Shown piece after piece: positions 1-11,900 of a DNA stretch of 64,000 nucleotides. Both the position numbers and the translations under genes were made by a program. The notes under the pieces are model-generated. The model saw nothing but the letters and a program-made list of their open reading frames with translations. It did not search any database and had not been told where the DNA came from. Within the stretch, counting starts at the first letter, position 1, and every line of letters begins with the position of its first letter. Where the stretch lies: assembly GCA_917880885.1 (NCBI GenBank), contig OU862927.1:41939571-42003570 (forward strand), given 5' to 3'. Source of the stretch: Limnephilus marmoratus. Its lineage: Eukaryota > Arthropoda > Insecta > Trichoptera > Limnephilidae.

Positions 1-1030
1 ACTTTGCATTCAAAGGTACGAGGATACATTCACTTGATTATAGATGTTTTTTACGAAATACAATTTTACTTTCGAAATATGGCTTAAAGATGTCAGCATC
101 GTGATAGTTACACAAATGCCCTAGCGAGCGGGAAAAAATACTGTGACATAGTAGCGCTGTGATATCGGCAGTCGAAGTTAGCATAACAAGGGCTGATACG
201 GGCGCGTGTGAGGCATGGCTTTTGCCGTATCAACTGTTGTTACGATCGCGTGGAAAAAGTTCACTACGTTTTAATTACCTATTAATTTTTGCATTTTAAA
301 ATTTTTATTTCTATTTTTCTTTAAAATATTTTTTTTTCTCTTAATTTTTCAACATTTTTTTTTTTCGTAAGTTTTTATTCCAGTAAAAAAGAAAATAACA
401 TTTTTTATTATTAATTTTATTTATATTTTAATTAATATACATGTTTTAATTTATATATGTACTTGTATAGAATACATGAGTTCTTAACACTAAATCTTTA
501 TTATTATATTCTGTGTTTCAAAATTTTCATTTTCATTTTTATTTCGATTTTTCTTTAAAATAGGATTGTTTTTTTTTCTTTATTTTTCGCTTACTTTTGT
601 GTATTTCTTAATTTTTATTTATTATGTTTATTATCTGTTTCAATAGAACAGTGTTTTTTAAAATTCCAACATAAAATATTAAATGTATGACTACCACAAC
701 ACGGGCATTAGCCTAGTGTGGTAGCCAAAAAACCCCAAAAATCTGTAACAAATAAAATATTATGAAATAAAAATAAATAAATAAATCTGTCAAGGTTCTA
801 TTCAAATTCTGTTATTAATAACTACTTTTGAGTAGAACTTTCGCAGAACTAGAAAATTAACTTTGAAATTTGATTAATTGTTCAAATTGTGTAAAATAAC
901 CTTAACTTAATTTATTTTTTAAGTGTTATCTCTTCTCAGATACAGGAAATTATTTGTAATACATCATCGAAGAAGAAGATAACAATAATAATCCAAATGA
1001 AAGTATGAAAGAGAACAAGACACAGAAAAA
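1..1030. other. AT-rich non-coding stretch, no gene seen
   Basis: This stretch is AT-rich with poly-T runs, for example around 330-365. I see no open frame with a recognisable domain and no splice-flanked exon. It lies downstream of the 3' end of the minus-strand CRAL-TRIO gene A. Confidence 0.5.
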
Positions 1031-1034
1031 TACA

Positions 1035-1145
1035 AAAAAATAATGGTCGCACCTGGGACCCGAACCCAGAACCTCCCGTCTAACCGGGACGTGCGCCTTT
1101 AACTACCCGTTTAATTACCCGTTTTAATTCCGCCATTGCTACCTA
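1035..1145 (-). repeat. tRNA-derived SINE fragment
   Basis: Read on the minus strand, the segment has a Pol III B-box-like motif (GGTTCGGGTCCC) and a tRNA-like stem around it. A T-rich tail follows on that strand (plus-strand A-rich run near 1025-1040). A related tRNA-like piece with the same 'gtctaaccgg' core recurs at 2485-2570. It lacks a proper acceptor stem, so I call it a SINE head and not a tRNA gene. Confidence 0.55.
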
Positions 1146-1248
1146 TTGTCAAAACGTCATATTAGTCCATCACATATTTCAATTTTTTAAAAATTAACAA
1201 TATTATCTTCAACAATTTTTTTTAATATTATTAAGCAACTACCCTTTT

Positions 1249-1396
1249 TATCGGAAAATATCATTCTAGGAATTGGTTCGCAACCTGGATAGCGTCACGG
1301 ATAAATATATTGGATTTTAATTATATGGAACTATAGACTTTTTTTAAAAGTCTAAATGAGTACTCAATTTTTATAAGAAAAATTCTCTTTCTATGA
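1249..1396 (+). repeat. Interspersed repeat, partner of 2599-2725 in inverted orientation
   Basis: The segment is about 80% similar by eye to the reverse complement of 2599-2725. Shared blocks include 'aacctggatagcgtca' and 'tataagaaaaa'. No coding domain was recognised. The two copies flank a Helitron and a tRNA-like piece. Confidence 0.6.
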
Positions 1397-1484
1397 CTAA
1401 CGTTATTCCCATCAATTTATGTATTTTTATACATTTTATTTATATTCTTGAACATAAACTTTACAGATAATATATTGGTTTACA

Positions 1485-1838
1485 TCCTACTAATATTATA
1501 AAGGCGAAAGTTTGAATGGATGTATGTACGTTTGTTACTCTTTCACGCAGAAACTACTGAATGGAATTTAATGTTAACCATTAGCTCATAAATCAGAATA
1601 ACATATAGGCTAAAGCATAGAGCTCCGGTATTATAAAATTTGTATAAAAAAAAATTGCAATAGGTGAGACGCATCTGTTTGAAAAATAAAGGTAACGTGT
1701 ATGGAGGGGGCCGTAAGGGATGGGGCGCAGAGAGGGGGGGATGGTGAGGGGGGGAGTGAAGTGGGGATAGGGAAGGTGGAAGAGGCGAAGTGGAAACCCC
1801 CCTAATACTATGCGAGCGAAGCCGGGGGCAAAAGCTAG
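1485..1838 (+). mobile_element. Non-autonomous Helitron
   Basis: The element starts with TC after an A and ends with CTAG before a T, the Helitron insertion signature. The 5' end (TCCTACTAATATTATAAA) and the following 'GTTTGTTACTCTTTCACGC' are typical of lepidopteran Helitrons. The interior has a G-rich block (1705-1770) shared with the elements at 14159-14638 and 28011-28131. There is no Rep/helicase frame, so it depends on a helper in trans. Confidence 0.75.
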
Positions 1839-2484
1839 TAGATAATAAGTTTAGTAATAAGAAAAAAAAATGTTAATGGTCCGTAACTGTATGTAAGTAC
1901 CTAGTAGTATTTTGTGAACACCTCCCTAGGCGAACCTGTGCTGAGGTGTTCCCATGTTTGAGAATAAATACTATTCTGTCTACACAAATAGAAACAACGT
2001 ATATTGTCAAGAAGGGCAATGTGGGTCGACCCATGGCGGCAGTATCGAATACATAAATTATAGATTAGTTGCAGTTAGGATCTATATACAGTTATTCATA
2101 GCAGCTTGATTATGTTTAAGATAAATAATAGTTTTGATAAAAAGGTAGGTATATTTTTCTATGGACCACACGCCACTGGTATGAATAATATTGTGGTATT
2201 ATTTTTTGTCTCAAAACAAAGTTTTTATTATTATTTATTTTAATTTTAGTGTTTGGTTATGTTTGGTGAGGTGATATAATATTTTGGGTAAATTGAATAC
2301 CTTGTTGTTTTATCCAGTCTTTGATGTGTTTTTTGTGAAGGTACATGTTGTATTTGTAGTTAGTATATTGTGGGCATGTAGTTATATAGTTTGGTTGCGT
2401 AATACTTAAAGTTTCTTTGCCGTGTGAAGTATGAGTCATGTGTAGTGTTTTTTTTTGTAGAGGCCCTGGTTTTAATTGCTAATT

Positions 2485-2570
2485 GAGATTGCTTTATCAA
2501 CCAGAACCTACCGTCTAACCGGGGCGTGCGCGTTTGCTAATTCCGCCATTGCAACCTACTGTATTACATT
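2485..2570 (-). repeat. tRNA-like SINE fragment
   Basis: It shares the core around 'gtctaaccggggcgtgcgc' with 1035-1145, in the same orientation. It is too short and too incomplete in structure for a functional tRNA. Confidence 0.4.
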
Positions 2571-2598
2571 GGTGGGAATAACCTTCAAAAGTTATAAA

Positions 2599-2725
2599 AA
2601 GAGAGTTTTTCTTATAAAGATTGAATATTCATTTTCGTAAAAAGTTCCATATAAATAAAAATAGGATATATTTATCCATGACGCTATCCAGGTTACAAAC
2701 CAATTGTTAGAATCATTGTTTCCAA
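2599..2725 (-). repeat. Interspersed repeat, inverted copy of 1249-1396
   Basis: Its reverse complement matches 1249-1396 over most of its length. It lies about 100 bp beyond the stop codon of gene A, so it probably falls within or just after that gene's 3' untranslated region. Confidence 0.6.
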
Positions 2726-2827
2726 TAAAAAGGATGGTTGAAATTTTTCTTATAAAATTTCCGAATGATCTTTGATGAATGCGTATTATTACTGACAATA
2801 CAGTTGGTATTAACATTTTTGGTAATT

Positions 2828-2985
2828 TTAGTCTATATCCAACTTCCTGAAGGTGCCCATCATGCCTAAAATATCGTCCACTGACTCCGATTCCTTGCTT
2901 CTTTTGGCCTCATTAGTTTTCTGGTTTTCATAGTCTAGATACCAATTCCTCCACTCTTCGGATCTGACAGCTTTTCGCATATCCT
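2828..2985 (-). CDS. Gene A terminal coding exon
   Basis: A 158-nt exon with acceptor 'tttccag' and stop TAA at 2830-2828. It starts with two bases that complete a Glu codon from the previous exon. It encodes the C-terminal tail (EDMRKAVRSEEWRNWYLD ... MGTFRKLDID). The equivalent gene B exon at 35795-35632 ends with the same ten residues. Confidence 0.9.
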
Positions 2986-5900
2986 CTGGAAATACAAAAA
3001 ACAGTTTAATTTATTAATTATATGGAATAATATAAACCTAGAAAATAACAAAGCAGGAGGTATTGTGACGAATCAAATTTCGTCATAAATAAATTTGAAT
3101 AATTAATTTAGTGTTATGAAAGAGTCTCGCTCTGTGCAGCAAAGACAAAGAAAGTGTGATATATGCAATTATATCGCATTTGTATCTATGTAGTAATTCG
3201 GGAATGCTCGGGTCGCCGAACATTGCCGATCGGGCATACGAGCCGGGACAGCGGTCCGGTGTACGGCCGCGGCCAGAACCATTCTAACTTCCAGTATAAT
3301 CAGTCGCTACCGAGACAAATAATATTACTTATTGAATCCATTGTACTCTTACAATAAAGACGAGAACTTACGTTTAACATATTTATTATTATTGTGTGGC
3401 TAGTGTGGCCACAATAAAAGTACATTACAATTGGCGCAGCCGTATTAAAGTACAATATTGGATTACCAAATTGGATCACAAAAAAAAAATTACCAAAGCG
3501 GGGAGAGCTAAGTCACCCCGAAAAATTTTTCAAGGCTACCTACAGCCGAGGCGGAACATTGGAGTATTTTTTGGGTTTGTCTGACCGAGTGAAAGGACCG
3601 GCAGAACAAACCGAGGATATCTCTGGCTATTCCTGGAGCCACAGTCAGAGTTCTGGAGTACCATCCAAGGGTACTCAGAAGCAAGAGGCGGTGGTCGTTT
3701 TTGGGGCTCAACAGAGCCTTTCCACGAAGGTGAAGTTCCGAGGGAGTGCCGAGGGTAGGCATTCTTACAAGGCAAACAGTGCTAGTGTCGAGGAAGGTCA
3801 CTCACTCATCAAGAGGAAACAATCTGGAGACGTTGCAACCGCAATTTCTAAGATAGGTTTTTCTTTTCTTTCTTGTGGAGGATTTGTCTGGGTTTTTTGT
3901 AATTTTTTCCGGGGTAGTATTGTTGTCGTAGCTTCGCGTGATTATTTTTTTTTCCTTTTGTGAAGATGGAATCGGCGAGAATTCCACCGTTCTCTCACAT
4001 AAACGGAGATTGGGATGTGTTTCAACTCAGATTAGAGCAGTTTCTCGTGTTACATGATGACATTACCGAGATTAAGAAAAAGGCTTATCTGATAAACTCG
4101 CTTGAAACGGAGACCTTGACTCTTCTGTCCAACTTATGTTTCCCGGGTAAAATCACAGATGTTACGTTCGAGAAATTAATTGAGTTGCTAAAAAAACATT
4201 GTGGTAAATGTAGATCTCTTTTTCAAGAGCGGGAATCATTTTTCCAAGCTAAACAGAATCATAACGAATCGATAAGGGATTTCGCCGCAAGAATTCGAGG
4301 GCTCAGCTCATTCTGTCAGTTCGGAAACAGGCTGGAGGATAATCTTGTAGACGTGTTTGCAATCGGTCTACTTCCGGGCCCAGTACGGGTAAAATTGTTT
4401 GTTGAAGGGCCTAAACAAAACTTTAATCAACTAGTTGAACTTGCAGTGACCGCGAAAGGTCCTGAGGTCGATTCAATCAAGATGAAGTTGGAAGTAAATT
4501 CGGTAAAGGAATTTGGAAGATCGGCTTCTCCGGCGCGAGAAATAAATTCGGTAAAGAGATTTGGAAAATCGGCTTCTCCGGCGCGAAAACTTTATTATCG
4601 GTCGAATAGTTCCGATTCATGTAGGTCGGATAAACAAGTTAAAACCGGTTCATCACTAAAAAAGTGTAAGATCTGTGGGAAATCAAATCATGACACTCAT
4701 AACTGTAAGTTTAAGCAAGCTAAATGTTATTCTTGCGGTAAATTGGGTCATTTACAGAGATTTTGTAAAAACGGGTCAGTAAAATCAGTTATGAATTGTA
4801 ATAATGAAAATATTGAAAATGTAGCTTTTGTTAAGGCAATCAAGGCACAATTGAAATTAAATGGGAAATCCTTCGAAGCGATGATTGATTCAGGATCATC
4901 AGTTTGTGTCATTCCGGAGACATTGTTTTGTAAACATTTCAGTAATATAGAGTTGTCACCCGAAACACGAAAAATTTCAGGTTACGACGGGAATATGTTG
5001 TCTGTTGTGGGTAATGCAAATTTCAAGGTCGAATACAATAATCTAGTTAGGTTAATAACCTTTATCGTTGTAACAAGCGGTTCGGAAATGATTGTGGGAA
5101 GAGATTTCATGGAAATATTTAACCTCAACATTGTTTCAAAACAAAATTCTATTAATTCGGTTTCGTTCGCGAATAGGAACAAATTTCAGAAAATGGGGAA
5201 CGTAAAACCATATTTTTCAGGGTATGGAAGTTCTAATCTTAGGGAATATAAAACCATGTTTAAAGGGCATGGTAGTTCATCTGCAAATAAAAGGAATGTA
5301 AAACCTTATTTAAAGAATACGGTAGTTCAGTTGCAAAGATTACTTTCTGGGAAACCGATGAAATCAGGTGGAAACCAGGCAGATTTTCTGTCTCGGTTTC
5401 TGTTAAAGAACAAAGTTGAGAATTCTAAGGTAGAATTTAAAGATTACTGCGGTTCAGATTTCGTAGATTTTGTTAGCAATTGTGAACATCTTGACGTTAA
5501 TTCGATTAGGGAAGCCACTAAAGTAGATACGGTCATTCAAGGCGTAATGACGTGTTTAAGGCAAGGGTGGCCCAAACGTGTTAAACGCGAGGAGGAATTA
5601 TGGAAATTCTGGATAAAAAGGAACGAACTTTCGATTGTTAAGGATTGTTTATTTTGGCAACATAGAATTATTGTTCCAAGTTCGTTGCATAAAAAAGTGT
5701 TAGAGCTCGTGCATCGTTCACACTTAGGTATTGTTAAGATGAAAGGGTTAGCAAAGGGTTATTTCTGGTGGTCATCGCTGAGCAAAGATTTAGAGAAAAT
5801 TGTTCAGGAATGTCCAGAATGCGCGTCGACGAAACAATCTCCGCCAAAGAGTCAATTATCGGTATGGCCTAATTCTGGGAAGGTCTGGAGTAGGTTACAC

Positions 5901-8900
5901 CTGGATTATAGTGGACCGCTGGCAGGGAAAATGTTTCTGGTCATCTGCGACTCATTCACTAAATGGGTTGACTGTATTGAAGTTCAAAGGGCAGATTCAG
6001 CTAATACTATATTTGAATTGAGGAATTTATTTTCAAATTTTGGCTACCCTGAACTCATAGTGTCAGATAACGGAACTTGTTTTACGAGTGAAATTTTCCA
6101 ACAGTTTCTTCGGGAAAACAATATTAAATTCATGTCATCTCCAGTTATGCACCCAAAAAGTAATGGGATCGCTGAAAATTCAGTGAAAACTACTAAGAGT
6201 TTTCTTAAAAAACTTATGGTAGGAAATAAATTTCAGGTTGATTACAAGGATAAATTGTTACATTTTTTGTCCGATTATAGAAATACTCCACATTGTACGA
6301 CGGGAGTCGAGCCAGCAGTTTTATTGTTTGGTAGGAAACTTAGATCTACTTTTGACAGTCTCATTCCGAAAGAGAATGAACGGGTTGTGTCAAAACAACA
6401 TGATTTGGCGAATAAGAATATTGAGGCAAATCAACGTAAACAATCTAAGTATTATGGTGGTGTAAAAACAAGAAATTTTATTGTGGGACAAAAATGTTTA
6501 GTTAAAGATTTCAGGAAGAATAATAAATTTACATGGGTAAAGGGAATTGTTACAGATAAAATTGGAAAAAAATTATATTTGGTAAAAACTTGTGATTCTC
6601 AATTAATTTGGAAACGTCATGTGGATCAGATGAGGAACTTATCAGTGTCTTGGAGTGATGTTGAGTCAGATTTGCCAGATTCCGCGTCTGATGACACGAG
6701 GACTGAGCACTCTGAGAAAGAGTTATCCAATCTGTGGAGTGAGTTAACGGTGTTTTCTCCTGATTTCAGATTTGCGGAGGGAGGAGAGAGGTCACCGGAG
6801 GTCACAGACACGGCAATCGCTGGTCCAAGTCAAAGTTCAAATCCCTGGTTGGGGAGACTCCGCCCAAGATAGTCCACAAGGAAGGAACGGAAAGCCTTCT
6901 AACTTAATATAATTTTGTGTGAAATATTAATAATGATGTGTTTATGAAAAAACATTATAAGAACTTGAGTGAAATATCAGTATAATATTTACAGTGTTTG
7001 AATTATATAGAATCATGAAATACTTGAAATACTTAAATATGTAGTGACTGATTTACAGGGGGAAGGGTGTGATATATGCAATTATATCGCATTTGTATCT
7101 ATGTAGTAATTCGGGAATGCTCGGGTCGCCGAACATTGCCGATCGGGCATACGAGCCGGGACAGCGGTCCGGTGTACGGCCGCGGCCAGAACCATTCTAA
7201 CTTCCAGTATAATCAGTCGCTACCGAGACAAATAATATTACTTATTGAATCCATTGTACTCTTACAATAAAGACGAGAACTTACGTTTAACATATTTATT
7301 ATTATTGTGTGGCTAGTGTGGCCACAATAAAAGTACATTACAGAAAGTGATGACAGATGTGGGTGCAAGGTCTAGAACGAAAGAAGGGAGAAGTGCGGGG
7401 TAGGGCCACGGGTCCTACGAGTTCATAGGGCACGCCGCGACAAACAGTCAGCGCCACGACTAGCTCGAATGAAGCGCAATCGTGAAGTCCAATTTTCGAC
7501 AACTTTATCGAGCAACTGGGGCCATATTATATATCGGCAATAACACGGCGAATGTTGACTTCCAAATAACAAAAATACTAGAGAAATGCACGGACAAAAA
7601 TCGTCTTGCCTAGATCATATTTGGGTAAACATAAAATTATAAAACCTATATAAAATCAAAACAATGGTTTGGCAAACGAATATTACTGACCACCACACTT
7701 GCTTATTATTGTATGATAGTGAAATAAAATCACAAATTAAGGCTCCAATTACTATTAAAAAAAACCACAAATATTGCCACTTTAGAGGAAAAATTGAAAG
7801 CAGAAACTTGGTGTACGATACTACAATCTAACGATGTCGAACAATGCTCAAATATGTTTGAAAAACAACTTATGGATCATATTGAAACCTCCACAACAGA
7901 GGTCTCATTATACACGAATTCAAAATTCAGACGTATAAAACCTTGGATCACTTGTGGCCTAATAAAATCTATTAGAGAAAAAGAGAGGCTATATAAAAAT
8001 ACAATTAAAAATCCACACGATGAAAATGCTAAGATAGTTCTCAAAAAATATAGAAATAAATTAACATCTTTAATTAAAAAAAGTAAAGACGACTACTTAA
8101 AAAAAATAACCTCTACTTCAGAAAACAATCTAAAAGTTATTTGGAAAACGGTAAATTATGCGATTGAAAATAAGAAAAAAAATAATTCTATAAAATATTT
8201 AGAACATGAAAATAATATCATAAATGTATCCAAAGACCCAAAACTAACAGCAAACATTTTTAATTCTTATTTCTCTAAGGTAGGAAATAATCTCGCTGAA
8301 AAAATCTCTAAATCTGTACACGCACCTAAACCTATAACAACTAATACACAAAAACAAAATACACTATCCACTTAAAAAAAAAAACTACTGAAACTGAAAT
8401 ACAACTTGTAATAGAAAGCATGAAAGACGGATCCTCTCCAGGTTTTGACCACATTTCTGTGAAAATTCTTAAAGAAATGAAAATGTATCTACTGAAACCA
8501 CTAAACCACCTTATTAATCTCAGTCTGACTAAAGGCATATTCCCAACAAATTATAAAAAATCTATAATATCCCCTATCTTTAAAACCGGCGACCCGCAAA
8601 ATGTTTCAAATTATCGACCGATATCACTAATATCGAATATAGCAAAAATATTTGAAAAGATTGTGAAAAAAAGGGTTGTTGATTTTCTAGAAAACAATAA
8701 AATATTACATTCCCATCAATTCGGATTCTTAAAAACAAAAAGCACACAAGATGCAATAGCAAATGTAACATCATTTATATACTATGCACTTGATGAAGGA
8801 ATTAAATGCGCAGGAATATTCATAGACCTAAGAAAAGCATTCGATAGTATCTCACACGCAAAGCTTATCAAAAAACTGAAATTAAATAACATCGATGATA

Positions 8901-11900
8901 AAGCCGTTCAATGGATAGAAAGTTATTTGAACAATCGTGCACAATTTGTTAAAATAAATGACCAAACTAGCGACCAAGAAACATCAAATTTTGGTATCCC
9001 ACAGGGCACCGTGCTTGGACCAATACTGTTCATTTTGTATGTAAACGACATATTTATTCAACCATTGCTTGGCCAAATTATCTCTTACGCCGATGATACA
9101 GTTCTTTTAATAAAAGAAAAAACTTGGGAAAAAATTAATCTAAAAGCTACAGAAGACATAAATAATCTAAAAATATGGTTTGACAATAACCTCTTGTCGT
9201 TAAATAGTGATAAAACATATGTCATTCTTTTCGAAATTAACACTAACATTGTACCTCCAAATCTTCAAATATTCTTACATAATCATTCTCTCGCACAACA
9301 CGATACTAATCACTGCCAACAAAAATGTTCACTTCTGAAAATAGCGGATAAAATTACATTTCTTGGAATAATCATAGATAAAAACCTAAAATGGAAAGAT
9401 CACATCGGCCATACAATAAAAAGAGTTAGGAAGTTAATTCATATATTCTTACGGATAAGAAACTTCTTATCAACGAAAAATCTATACTCAATATACTACG
9501 CACTAGTACAGTCTATTCTTCAGTATGCCATTATCAGTTGGGGAGCAGCTTACAAAACTAGTCTGACCCCCATAGAAATTGTTCAAAAACTAATAATAAA
9601 AATTATACTAAAAAAACCTCCAGACTTCCCAACTGATCGCATATTCGAAGAATTCAAAGTTCCAACATTTAAAAACTTATTTATATAAAATTCAATTGTA
9701 CAAATTATAAAAGAAAAAGATAAATACGCTTTCATAACTGAAAATCGTACTAGACTTAAACATGTATTTGTGTGCCCCAAATTAAACACTTCTTTTGCCC
9801 AACACCATTATACTCACCAAGGAAAATTCTTTTTCAATAACCTACCAATAGAAATCAGAAGCATTAGGAACAAAGTTCAATTGTTGAACTCCATCAAAAA
9901 GTATTTTAGAGAATGTCACACTAAAAATCATACTTGTTTTTCTTCTTACTGAATACATATATGTTTGCATATTTTAGTTAACGGGTCTGATTGCCACGTG
10001 TCTGTATTAACTGCACCTACATATATATTGAAATACATGACTATGGTAAATAGTAATTGTACATATATGAAATGTATTAACTGTACATGTGACTGTATTT
10101 GTACATAATATATGAAATGTCGACTCTTCTTCCATCCACAAGCTAAGGCTTTTAATGGAAGACCAGTAAAATTATAATATGTAGCAATTTTAAGATAAAC
10201 AAATTAAAAAAAAAAATTTAAAAAATGGTCCGAAGTCGCTGGTTTATCAGCATAGACTAGTAACTTCACATACCCTCAAAGAAAGTAATCTAATGGTGTG
10301 AGATCACACGATCGTGGAGGCCAGTTCACAGGTCCATTACGTGAAATTATGCGCTATTCATGGTGAAATGCCAAAACGTACTGACTACAAATCAACTGTC
10401 AACTATCAAATTGAGAGTCTGTAGAAAGAATGTTGCTAGTTTGAAAACTAAATCTCTAAAAAAAAGGAACACACGTTTATATTAATTTATTTATAGGTTT
10501 TTAGATGTATTAAGATTTTATTACCTGCAAGATCATCACTCGTTCTTGGGTAATCCCCTCCCAAGTCCTCAGGAATAACGTCCTTAGGCAGGACCTTACA
10601 GAGATCGTCCATGGATTTGTGAATAAAGACCCGATCCGCCACTTTCTTCTTCATGCAGGTTTTCATTATGGTGATCAGGAACTCAGCGAAAGGGGGGAGG
10701 TTTATGATATGCATCCCTTTTATATTGGAGCCGAAACATTTCTACAACATAAAAAATATTAAATAAATAAAAAGAAAATACTTATGTTTTAAGTCACTTT
10801 ATTGATATTTTATAGTCTGCCGGTTTCGGTACCTCCGTACCGCCATCAGGACTGTTATAAAAATACTAACAGATCCAGATTAACACACGTACATATATAC
10901 AAATTGTTAAGAAAGAAAGGGACAGTATATTAGAGTGGGACAGTGCGTCAGTTATGGGAGGGAGGTGGGGGAGGAGAGTGAGGGATAAGTGAAGTAACGG
11001 GAATCATACTTATAATAGGGCTGAATGTTATATTTAATTCATTATGTATTATTGATGATTTTCGCCTTTGAATTTACCTTTTTTTTATAAAAAAATTTTC
11101 CAATGCTTCTAAATTATTAAGACTTTGACCTATTCCATTTTTGTCTTTAACTCCTGTATCACGGTTAAGTGTGATCTTTAATTAAATTGCGAACTCTGAA
11201 AAACCTGATCTAGTTAGGCATCGTAAGTGTTCTTTTATTCTAGAATCTACATTAGGTGATGTTTGTCCTATGTAGAAAGCTGGATAATCATTACAACTAA
11301 GTTTATAAATGTGTGGCTTAGGCTAATAAAAATTTTCATAAGTTGTTATTAGTATAAAAGGCTGGTTTAGTTTCTTGTGGGAATTTAATTGTACATGAAG
11401 AGGAAAGGATATTAATATACACAATTCTTCGCCATTGGTGATTAAGGTTATTATTGTTAATATAAATGTATTTATTTATGGAAATAAATCTTAATTTTTT
11501 TGCTGGGATTCAGCAGCGTCGCTTACGGACTGTACGCGAAAAGTTGTTTATACGCAACATCAATATTGAATAACTAATTGCGTATTCTTATTGAAGTAGG
11601 GTCTAGGAATATTATAATTATTTTTTTTTACTTAATGAGTAAAAATTTAAATTATAATATTTCATTAAATGAAAAAAATCGAAAATCTGTCTCGCTAATA
11701 ATGTCTTTATTTAATTAAATACAAAAAATACTCACTTGAATTACGAACATGGCTTTCTTTACAGTAGAGGGGCTCATTTTGACCGCTTGGGCGAAGGTCA
11801 GACCTGCCAAGTCACACACGTATATGTCTCCGAGAACTATGTCCAAATGTTGTCGAATGTCTAACACCATGAAGCAGATGCAACACGCGGAGACGGGATC

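Larger units (their letters stand above)
3155..7342 (+). mobile_element. Gypsy-type LTR retrotransposon lacking reverse transcriptase and RNase H
   Basis: A 4,188-bp element with two 275-bp LTRs that look identical, flanked by the 5-bp target-site duplication GAAAG (3150-3154 and 7343-7347). LTR ends are TGTGAT...TTACA. A primer-binding site follows the 5' LTR and a purine tract precedes the 3' LTR. One long gag-protease-integrase frame fills the interior, but the reverse transcriptase and RNase H block is absent. Identical LTRs and the intact duplication imply recent insertion, so a helper element probably supplied reverse transcription. It sits in the last intron of gene A, antisense to it, about 170 bp from the terminal exon. 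Confidence 0.93.

Noticed and set aside
3559..3963. 134-codon open frame in the Gypsy leader
   Set aside because: It lies between the primer-binding site and gag in another frame, has no domain and reads like chance translation of the leader.
3960..3965. Upstream start of the Gypsy-type frame
   Set aside because: The codon at 3960 is GTG; the first ATG in frame is at 3966 and is the likely start.
6680..6700. CTGATGA in the Gypsy coding region as a hammerhead
   Set aside because: No helix II or GAAA follows; it is coding sequence.
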